Positions 54,610 to 64,000 of a DNA stretch of 64,000 nucleotides are shown piece by piece. The notes beneath the pieces were generated by a model that saw nothing but the letters and a program-made list of their open reading frames with translations, searched no databases and had not been told where the DNA came from. How positions within the stretch are numbered: the stretch's first letter is position 1; each line of letters starts with the position of its first letter. The stretch spans positions 744,001-808,000 of the forward strand of contig JACTVC010000002.1 in NCBI GenBank assembly GCA_018417955.1. Reading direction: 5' to 3'. Source of the DNA: Laccaria trichodermophora (taxonomy: Eukaryota; Basidiomycota; Agaricomycetes; Agaricales; Hydnangiaceae). The position numbers and the translations under genes are program-made.

Positions 54610-57600
54610 TCAAAGATAAAATGGTATACCGTACACCACCGGAGCGGCGCCAGTCAAGTACTTTAACTTGCATGAATCCCGCGACTGTGCCACAGAAGCC
54701 ACCAGAGACAGAGAAGGAGACGCGTGGGGTTCCTTTCCGGGTTCATTCCACTTGCTAACATCCGCAGGCGTCAAACGCAGCTTATCGAAGACGGATTGAG
54801 AGAACTTGTCGATGTCCTTGTCCGTGACGTCCCACAAGTTCGCGACGAGCGTAGGGCTATAGAAGATGGCATTAATGACAAGTGAAGCAAGAAACAGTTC
54901 GAATACGCACCATCCAGCGAGCATGTAGTTGTAAGGTGTTCCTGTCCTATCAAAGTCACCCAACTCCCGGAGAGCACCCGACGAACAACCCCAAAGCATA
55001 GTTGCAGCGCATTTCGGAAGGCTGCGAATCCTATGAGATCGGATGTATTGTTCCCCACCCCCATGGCCAAAGTAGCTACAATCGAACCATTCATATCAGC
55101 AATCTTTACAATTTTGAATGTACAAGAAGAGGACTTACACGACCAGGTCCTGCGTCTTCAGCGCATTCACGAACTGCTGCTCACTAACAGCCTGGCCAAT
55201 CACACCATCCCACCCAGCTTTCCTCATCCCATGAGCCCAATCCCGGAATCGACCTTCAGTTCGAGCTAGATCGCCACTGGGATTCAAGATGAAGTATCCT
55301 TTCTGAGGATCAACGACCGCTCCAGTGATTAATTCGTCCTCCACAAGCTCGCCCTGTCTTTTCCACTTCGCGAACGCAAGCCTGTCGTACAAGAACTCGA
55401 TGTTGGGGACTCGACTGACACTTCGCCCCCTAAGAATCGGTATACTCTCCCAAGGTATCCCTTGAACATTCTTGTCAAGGACCAAAAACAAGTGTTCATC
55501 CTGGTCCGTCGCTAATGGGGTGGTCGACTTGCCCATAATTGTCTTTGTCCACTGCCGAAGCTTCGCCGCGTGTTCTTCCAACACAGCCCGAAGGTCAGCC
55601 ACCAGCTGAGCGATATCGACTTCTGCAATAGCAACTGGAACGCCATGAAACGAGTAGAGGTCCAAGATGAAGTAGATAAGATCCTCGAGCTCTTCATCTT
55701 TGCACTTCGGTGACAATGTGGAGAAACACTTGAGAATCGGATCGTCGAGTGTTAATTGACTGGGTCCCTGTGCCTGAGATGCGGTTTTCTTGTGGTTTCC
55801 TGCCCGCTGCTTCGGTTTCTTGTCCTTAACATGAAGGCTACGCTGAAAGATCTTGTCGAATTGCGCTCGGAGATCCAAAATCATCTCTGGAGTCGCGTCC
55901 GACCGTGGACTAAGAATTGTCTGATATACATAGTCAATAAACGTCAGACGAAAGACAGAAATCACTAACCTTGAACGCTCCCAACCAGCAAAACTCAATA
56001 TTTTCAAGCAGCTCGCGTAGTCTCGTATCCAAATCACCCCGTAGCTTCCACCAATTCGCGCGAGCCTCTTCGTCATCCGATTTGATGTTGACGGCTGTCT
56101 TGGTACCCTCGTCACTCAACCTTACGATCTCGCGCAACTCGCCAATAGCATCGTCAAACCCCAAATGGTCTTCCTCATTGTCATCTCCGTTATCTCTCCT
56201 TCCTTTCAGAGGCACGCAAAAAACAAGTGGTTCGCTTCCTTCGACTCCGCCTTCCCGTCGTGAGACGAACAACGCGCTCTTATCGTCTGTGATATTGATG
56301 TTGATTACGATCCAGTTCCCCGGAAGGTTTCTTGTCTCCGAGGTCGAAAGTGATTGAACGTCAAGACGTCGTGAGCGGTATTTTTCTCGGATAGAGGTCC
56401 AGTAAGCTTGAATCAAGGTATCCTCTCGCAAGGCACTGTCTTCTGCATCATCATCGGACTCCGGATCGACGTTGAATCTTCCAGGGCGGTCAATCTTTGG
56501 CCGAGGACGAGGTGTCCCATCAGAGGTGATAGGTGGCCACTGGAGGTCGTCGGACATCGGAAGTGCGGAAAATTTCTGTTCGATGGATTCCAACATCTCT
56601 CTCCGCAGAGTAATTGCAGTCGAAACATCTGTGAAACCCTCAGCATCCCAATCAAGAGTGATAAAAGGAATCTCACCCAGTAATGTCGCAGTGACCACTG
56701 AGCTGCCATTTCCTGGTCTACCAAGGGAGGTTTGAAAGGCTTTGATCAGTGCGAGAGAAATCGCAGCATCCCGAAGCTTTAGAACGCTGCCATTCCGAGA
56801 AGTCAATGATAAGTTTGCTTGAAATAATTTCTCCGCCTCTTCCAGAGCGTTCAGAACATCCTGAGTGGGTAATGCGAACGTGGCCTTGTGCGTAGTCGAC
56901 ATTCCCATGGGAATAGCGATTGCTACGATGTACTGGTAAGTTTCTGCAACGAACGAAAAAACGAACAACTCACTAGACTCGGTGAGGGAGCTTAGGAACA
57001 TATCAGCACGGAAGTGAGCATAGACGTTGTAGAGAGTTAGTTTGCCCATGAGAGAGTTCTCATTCGCCTTCGAAATCGATTGGGTCAGACGTGTGCGTTG
57101 ACAAGAAATCGAGGTTTCTTACCTTCATTCGGGATGAAGTCGGCAGAGACAAGGACTTCTCAAGCAAGCCATTGAGGTCTTCATCTGGCTGATCGCGTCG
57201 TGACCAGACTGCTTTTGTTAGAGAAAGCTAGCGAAAAATGAAGTAAACATACTATGCTGGTGAAGAACGGTCGCAAGAAGTTCAGGAGCAACAGTGTCAG
57301 GGAGAAGCTTCGTCCGAGGGGATGTTCCTAGTGATCGTCGAGGACTGAAGCGAAGGAACTTTGTTTGTCTTTTGTGTCGGAGAAAGAGATATAATGTCAC
57401 GTACCCAAACGCCAAAGTCTCGAATTGCTGGAACGCGCCATCAAGCTCCTCCAGCATTTTCATTGTCGAAAGATAAAGTTCTTGCGCATCCTCATGCTGA
57501 GCGCTTCGCTCATTACACTCCGCTCGGAGCCGATGAACGATAATAGTATCAACGCCTGGCAGGTGACAGAGCAACGCAGCAGCTTTCTCCAGTGTTGCAT

Positions 57601-60600
57601 TTGCCTCCTGCAGTTGACCAAGATGGAGCTGAACCTCTACCTTCCGAGTCAACGCACGGCCAACAATAGTGGGAACGTTCAATGCTTCGGCAAGATCCTG
57701 AGCCTGCTGTGCAAAGTACTCAGCTTCCCGAGGGGATCCACGCGTCAAGTACATCTGCGACAACGCGAACAGAGTGGAAAAAAGTCCCTCAGCTGTCCGC
57801 CACTCCAAATCATGAATGAAAGATCGTGGAGGGTATGACTTGTTCGGCGTAGGTTGTGATTGTGCTGGAGCGGATGTTTGTTCAGCCGTAAGGGCTTCTT
57901 TCATACTTGTCATTTCAAATGGATTGGATTCCGAGGATGATTTGGTGGAGGATTGAGGCGAAGGGTTAAGACGTCCCAATGTGTCCACCGCCCGATTCCA
58001 CAGACGAAGAGACTGGAGCATGCCTTCCAGTGATGTAGCAACGTCCTCCTGAATATGTTTGACGTCAGCAAGGATGGGTGGAATTTTAGAAGGCACTACC
58101 TTGCAATACTGAATCAATCCGAAGATATGCGAAGCCATCGCTGCCCTCTCCAGACGCTTGACCCGTGTATGGATCCGTTGAAGAGTGGTCAATCCTTTCT
58201 CCTCCGTATCCAACCTGTTTGAATGATCTAGTGCCTCATTATAGACACTTGAGCTGCATCTCAAACTCAGCCACAAACACAACCACCAAAAAAATAGGAT
58301 AATCATACCTTCGAGACACATCCTCGATTAAGGCCAACGACTCCGCAAATCGTAACAAGAAGGCGGAGGATACTTCCGGCGAGGCTTGTCCGTTTCTAAC
58401 AATCTCCAATGCCAGATTGAAAATCATGGCCGCCCTCTTCATCTTACCAATCTTCACGTACTCATGTGCAAGGTCAATTGATGCGGAGATGTATCCTAAG
58501 GTACGCGGGAGAGACGTCAAGAATAGTACATGTATAGATATGGAAGACACACCATCGTTCGCCACGCCAGCGTGGCGCTCACACAACTTCCTTGTGAGGT
58601 CCAATATATGGACTTTTGGAAGAACCAGGCAAAGGAGACCAAGAAGGCGAGCCGTGAGTTCTGAGAATAACAGTCATTAGACTAGGTAACTCGCAAACAA
58701 CAGCACCAAAGAACTTACGGAGCAGCCCTAAAAATTGATCAAAGTCATCAAAAGTCAACAGTGACTTCGTCCTCGTAGCAGCATCCAAAGAGGGTCGAGG
58801 TGGCGTTCTCGCAGTATTCAGTGAAACTGGTGAAAGTGCTAGAATAAAAAAAGGGAAATTAGCCCATGTTGACCGAAAATATGAACAACACTGACCAGCT
58901 CTTGGCTTAACCTGGGGAGTAACAGGGGGACGAGCAGCTACCCTTGAGTTACTCTTGGCAGGAGCAGCTTTCCTTGGAGCAGCCGGTACGCGTTGACGAG
59001 TTGCCCTAGTAGCTTTTGGGGATACAATTCTTGGTATCTGCGTTAACGAGGATGAGACCTTTCTCACTTTGGGACTCAGCCCTTTCCTCGCTACCCTGGG
59101 GCTCCCAGCTGGACCAAGAGTGAGGAGGTCTTTGAGAATCTGACACGCTTGATCTGCATGTTGAGCCATGGCCGTGCTTTGCTCTGGATCTGCGCGCTTA
59201 TGAGCGTGAAGCGCAAGCCAGAGGTGTGCGGATGCACGGTATTGCAGGCGGTAAGGAGCTAATGCAGCATCCCGAGCCAAGTTCTAGATTGGAAGATCAG
59301 GTCCATGGTGAAAGGCTCGAAGAATGGGAGGAAGTCCATACCTGAGCGGTCAAGAGACGCTCTACCTCGCTGCCCATTTCCGGCACATTTCCCAAGGTCA
59401 CGGCCCAGTCATTTCCAGAGTCCCGATACGCAAAGGCCATACACCTTATCAGAACTCTAGATCGCCTGATAGGGAACGAGGCCGCATCATAGACGTCCAG
59501 AGAATCTCTCAACAGCTTCAGAAAGACACCCCGTACGCCCTCTTTCCATTGACTCGGCTGGAGGCCATCAATCTGCTGTTCCAGAAGGACTCCGACAACC
59601 CGAGGGTCCATCACAAGGTTGTCGTCATCAGAAGCAGCGAAAAGCTTGGGAGAGCGAAGGGAGACGTCCTCTGGCGGCAGAAGCAGCTCGCATGCCCCAA
59701 TGTAGCTTACTCGGTCGACGGTGGCCATTAATTGCTTAACGGATGAGCTGGCAGACGCTCCAAAGATATCCCCGACACTCTTCGCATCCGTTTGAGCTTC
59801 AAAGCCAGAGGACTTAAAGGGAAATGTGCATATACACCGTTGGAAAGCCTCATAAGCATTCTTGAAGAAAGAACATGTGAGCCAAGTAGTCAACAGAAGG
59901 GCAGAGAAGTCACCTTGCGATCCCCATTCCTGCTATAACAAACAGCAAGCAACTCCCAGCGACGGTAAAGCTGCTCTTCCAGCTGATTCCATTCCATTTC
60001 TCCGTCGACTGCCCTCTTCGTCTCCGGATTGGCCTCTTCCTTCGCCTTGCCTTTCCCTTTCCCGCGCCCTTTCATCGACAACGCCGTTGCACCAAGAAGA
60101 CACGCCTCACGTAGAAACGGCACTGCAGCACCATATCGTGTTGCTTGATAGAGTGATCCTGAAATGTTGTAGTATGTCCCCGAGATGCAACGCATGTAAT
60201 TCGCACGGTCTACGTCTGCATCACGAGGCACAGACTCAAGGATAGATACCGCACCACTCAGATGCTCAAAGGCAGGGACATACGTCCTAGGGTCCTGAAC
60301 ATTGAGAGCAGTGCGTGCGAGCACGAAGAGAGAATCCAACGCGCGAGTGATGTCAGATTTCCGCGCTGCGGAAACTGCAAGCTTTTGGAGAAGGTCGACA
60401 CAAGACAACACGAAGGCTTGAACCTCCGTCCGAGAGGTATCTGTAGACAGGGAGTCGAGAGACTTGACGGCCATTCGACGGAGTCTTTCAAATGCTCGAT
60501 CCACTTTGCCACTGATACGAGCGAGTTCCTGGTCTTCCGAGAATAGTAAAGATTGTAGGCAAGCTGACGTCTTTATCAGGGCGGTGCATGATTCCAGATG

Positions 60601-62069
60601 CTTGCTTAGCACGTCTGCAGAGAGCGTCGTGAGCGAGCAGAGTAAGAACAAGAAGCTGCCTACCATCTTCTACAGGCCTTTGCTCCAGCAAGGTCGTAAC
60701 CTGTGCAAATTCTGCGCATATCCGAGTAGCCTCCTTTGTGATGGTATCGACATTTTGTGCTTGCGTCCTTCCCACCGGTTGGGCAATCTTACTTGAGGAC
60801 GGCTTGGGGAGCTCATGCTGCATCAGCTTTCCAATCTTCTCAAGGGCACAGATATCTCCAACCTAGCCGTCCGCGTTGAGTGTGTCATCACAATGATTGA
60901 TAGGAACAAACGTACCCGTTTCGCAAAAGCCATCCAATACTCGCAAAATCCGACGAAACCTTTCCCCTCCAAAAACGACAGGCCATCTTCCCGCTTCTGA
61001 GCACACACAAGCATCTCCGCATATTCGCAGAGGACTAGATTTGTCACTTTCTCCTCCGCCTCAGGGAAAAGCGACTGATTGGCCTTAACGAGAGCCACAG
61101 CAGACCTAGTTACCTGTTCCCAGAATGTGCCGGATTCTACCGTCCCTGTGGAAGAGTGGCAGAGACAACGAAGGGCGTACATTCGTAGTTGAAAAACCCG
61201 CTCGGGATTGGGTGATGGATTAGTCGCTTTGATCTTTGCCGCTGACGAAGCTGTGGAGGTGGAAGTGGAGCAGAGCTTCGTAATTGCCGAGTAGCTGCGG
61301 GTAAGCATCGCGTCTGTTTGTTTGATGGGCAAGGAAGATATCGAGGGCACCCAGGTCAGAAAAGAGAAGGATGTGGGGTGTGTCAAGGACGACGACAATG
61401 CATCGACTGCTTGAGGAATTGTTGATATTGAAGCCAGTGTGGAAAGAGCGTGGGCGAGATAGGTCGATGTAAGTGTCAAGAGAGTTATATCCGTTAATAG
61501 TGGTGAGGGGAGTGGTATTGATAGCAGATGACACCGATGATCGTTCGAGGTGGGCGTCGTAACATTCAACAAAGCACATATTCGTGGGTGCATAGATTCT
61601 AACGCAGTTAATGCACAGTCGTGCTACACAGACGTTAGACGTTGAATGAACATCAAGAGTTCGAGCTCACCATATCCAGAGTAACCAACTTGCCCAAGAC
61701 ACTCACTGCCGCCCTTTCCACGTCCATATCCTGCAGGCATATCCTACGCAAGACGCACAAATTCTTTTCCGCCGTCAAGGCAGACGACTCGGCGTTGGAC
61801 AGCGTGGTTTTTGAAAAGTTAGATAGGGACTTCTTCCAGCCAGAACGGACAACGTTAGAAAGCTCTTGTGACGCCGAATTGACAGACCGCATTGATAAAA
61901 TGCGAAGGTCATCTTCGGTTATCACCTCCGGAGCAGCCTTTTGCTTTCCCTTGGAGCCTGAAATGGTTAACTTTGTGGCCAATGCATCGGCGAGGTCTTC
62001 AGCCACCTGTTTCCCTGCTTTTGATACAGAACGGCTCGACAATGGCCGACGACGCTCCTTTGTTGCCAT
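54610..62069 (-). CDS. Separase (Esp1/Cut1 family cysteine protease)
   Basis: Clan CD protease that cuts cohesin Scc1/Rad21 at anaphase onset and is held inactive by securin. Start ATG 62069 (MATKERRRPLSSRSVSKAGK), stop at 54610-54612, about 20 short introns and roughly 2,100 residues, a normal size. The long N-terminal part is helical and TPR/ARM-like (EALNVPTIVGRALTRKVEVQ, HLGQLQEANATLEKAAALL). The catalytic domain is unmistakable: WESIPILRGRSVSRVPNIEF, GYFILNPSGDLARTEGRF, DGVIGQAVSEQQFVNAL, the His in SYFGHGGGEQY (codon 55063-55065), the Cys in LWGCSSGALRE (codon 54985-54987), and TLVANLWDVTDKDIDKFS. No lesion seen. A divergent gene starts 170 bases upstream. Confidence 0.95.
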
Positions 62070-62238
62070 CCTGCGCAGAATTCCTCGATGCTATGCAATA
62101 GTGGGCCGCGCGTCCTGGGCGGGAAAAATGTTGGAGAGCGCAGAGGAAGAGTTTGAACGTGGGGGTTTGAATTATCACAACCAATTCACGGTCACATGAT
62201 CACGCGTTTCCCGAATCACTTGAGAATCTTCTGTCTTA

Positions 62239-63456
62239 ATGCCACCATCACAAGTGCCATGGCCAGCGTCGAACGCCACGAATGACGTGGATGCCTCTGA
62301 CGATTTGCAGTCGCAAGAGGACCAAATTACATTCGAGCCGGAATTCGAGGAAACCCTAGCAAAAGTCCTCGCGATGTTGTAGTCGAAGCTTGACGGGGCC
62401 CCCGCTAGTAAACATGACCTTAAGCTTCCTTACCATCTCTTACAGGCCCTTCAATATTTCTCTGGCGTGGCGGACTCGGAGGAAGCTCTGTCCAAACTGA
62501 ATATCAAACTTGGTGGTTCGCTCAAGGTGAAAACGGATTACAACGTTAGGGTGGCCGCGACGGAGCAGCTCGGAATGACTGAACACTGGTCTTCCGAGGG
62601 GCCGTATCGTCATCTCTGTGTGCTGCAAAAGCTCGGCCCGAGAGCGGTGAGTGCCAGTGTGTGCGATATACTTATACTGGGCAAATATTTTATGTTGGAT
62701 TCATCAGAATGAAGCAGCCTCGCGTGCCTGGATCGATTCCTTCTTCTTTCGCGCATCTGCAATGGTGCCACAAGGGGGTAGTTGGTTCTCAGCTGAGAGC
62801 AGAGCGTCCCAGCAACAACTAACGAACATTCTATTTTCAGCGCTATTGGAGGTTACACAGACTCCACTGCCATTAGGGTAAGCACATCGGGCGCAGGTAA
62901 AATATTCAACATCCCTTATTCGCTTTGCTTATTTTTCAGCAGGAAAGTATTTGGCCCGGCCACGTCTGGGGGTACCGCAGGATTTCGACCATACTCTTTT
63001 TATTTCAGAAGCCAAGTCAAGCAACATCTTACTCGAGAACCATGTCCCTCAAGCCGTGTGTGAAATGTACGCTTATGCAAAACAACATAGGTCGGAGGGC
63101 TTTTTCTTTCCATCTTCCACTGAATTACTGACGATTCCAAGGTAGAAAAGACATCATTCGCGGAGCTGTGACCGATGGCCAAAACTGGATTTTCCTTGTC
63201 CTTAAAATGCACTCTAATGGTGATGATGCCATATATGCTCAGTCTTTGCAACGGACTCGGCTCATGAGCGTAGTCCCTCCTGGTGACGAAGAAATTTCAC
63301 GCATAATGTGTGATGTTATCGCTGGAATCATCGCATATTGGGTATTTGCTCGTATTATCCTTTGTCATTGCCCTCATCGAAGACTTTCTGTTATAGATAG
63401 AGCATAGCAACGAAGATATCGGAGATGATGACTGGTTCCGTGTAGAGTGGAAGTAG
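62239..63456 (+). pseudogene. Unrecognised conserved-looking gene with an in-frame stop
   Basis: From ATG 62239 the frame reads MPPSQVPWPASNATNDVDAS...EETLAKVLAML and then meets TAG at 62380-62382. It continues past the stop with coherent coding-like sequence (SKLDGAPASKHDLKLPYHL, VAATEQLGMTEHWSSEG) and four plausible introns. The later exons read RASAMVPQGGSWFSAESRAS, GVPQDFDHTLFISEAKSSNI, VPQAVCEMYAYAKQH, RGAVTDGQNWIFLVLKMHSN and a last exon EHSNEDIGDDDWFRVEWK ending 63454-63456. The intron near 62881-62940 does not keep frame with the splice sites I can see. I do not recognise a family. Probably a recently damaged gene; alternatively a gene starting after the stop or a sequence error. It shares a 170-base divergent promoter with separase. 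Confidence 0.5.
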
Positions 63457-63744
63457 ACAGCATGCTGGTCAGTATTTTCCAATGATCGATCTATGACTTC
63501 GATGTTTTGACTGCTCAGTGTCCTACCTGGACATTTGTTCGTTGAACAGATCAGAGTCGAAGCACTAAACTGAGTGATTCAGGCGAGGGTGGACTTTCGG
63601 AAGGGGACAGAGAGTTCTTGTATATGGGGTTCTGGTTCGTTGGATGCTGCGTATCATGAAACACAACGAAAGATGTCGATGAATCGTTGAAGTGCGGCGC
63701 CGATGAGCCTCTATCTGGTCGAATCAAGCGCGCATTTGTCTTAC

Positions 63745-64000
63745 GCACACACCACCCAACTACCCCAGTCTCTGCTCATAGACTTAGAAGCACTTTATCA
63801 TATCATTTCTTTCGTTGACAATTGGCTACATAGGTTCCCGTGCATCCGCTACCGTTTCATCTCCCAGATACTTCCTTCATCTTCACTAGAAGAGTCGCTG
63901 TTTCCAAGTCGTGTCCCTCGACCGTAGCAGGCCTCTCACCAAAGGTCTTGTCGAATAAACAAGCACTGCTCCTTATAATTATGGAGCAAAGTGACGATGC
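63745..64000 (+). repeat. Dispersed repeat, copy 2 (cut by window edge)
   Basis: Second copy of the repeat at 19745-19985, same orientation. It continues beyond the window. Confidence 0.6.

Overview
This is nuclear DNA of a filamentous basidiomycete, most likely a mushroom-forming Agaricomycete. Protein genes are split by many GT-AG introns of about 50-60 bases. The gene set (separase, condensin subunit 1, PIP5-kinase, myo-inositol oxygenase, an NB-ARC/TPR NLR-like receptor) and the degenerate Ty3/gypsy, TIR and fold-back elements fit that group. The species cannot be named from the sequence. No prokaryotic, organellar or rRNA features were seen.

Layout. 1-9.2 kb: host genes on the minus strand: myo-inositol oxygenase, an aldo-keto reductase, a proline-iminopeptidase-like hydrolase (frameshifted near its start) and a small Lcp5/neuroguidin-like gene. 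9.2-9.8 kb: a 606-bp terminal-inverted-repeat element. 9.8-14.8 kb: complete condensin subunit 1 (plus). 15.6-18.1 kb: a dead PIP5-kinase copy (minus). 18.1-41.25 kb: a gene-poor, mostly AT-rich repeat island holding one large NLR-like gene with 16 near-identical TPRs, retrotransposon wreckage, minisatellites, a 1.9-kb palindrome and several TIR elements. 41.26-47.5 kb: a second copy of the condensin/PIP5K block, with condensin cut at its 5' end and PIP5K intact. 49.4-53.4 kb: a kinase pseudogene and an F-box gene. 53.5-54.1 kb: the second, inverted copy of the 606-bp element. 54.6-62.1 kb: separase. 62.2-63.5 kb: an unrecognised, probably damaged gene.

Two structural points stand out. First, the two 606-bp elements lie in inverted orientation and their 9-base target-site duplications are exchanged: the left flank of copy 1 matches the reverse complement of the left flank of copy 2, and the right flanks match likewise. 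This is what a 43.7-kb inversion between the copies leaves behind, whether biological or made by the assembler. Undoing it puts condensin directly after separase, and the F-box gene head-to-head with the Lcp5-like gene. Second, the roughly 6.2-kb condensin/PIP5K block is duplicated in direct orientation 23 kb apart with reciprocal losses, so that each locus keeps one whole gene.

Functionally, separase and condensin act together in chromosome segregation. The oxygenase and the reductase could carry out consecutive steps of inositol/glucuronate catabolism. The NLR-like gene is a candidate non-self recognition receptor.
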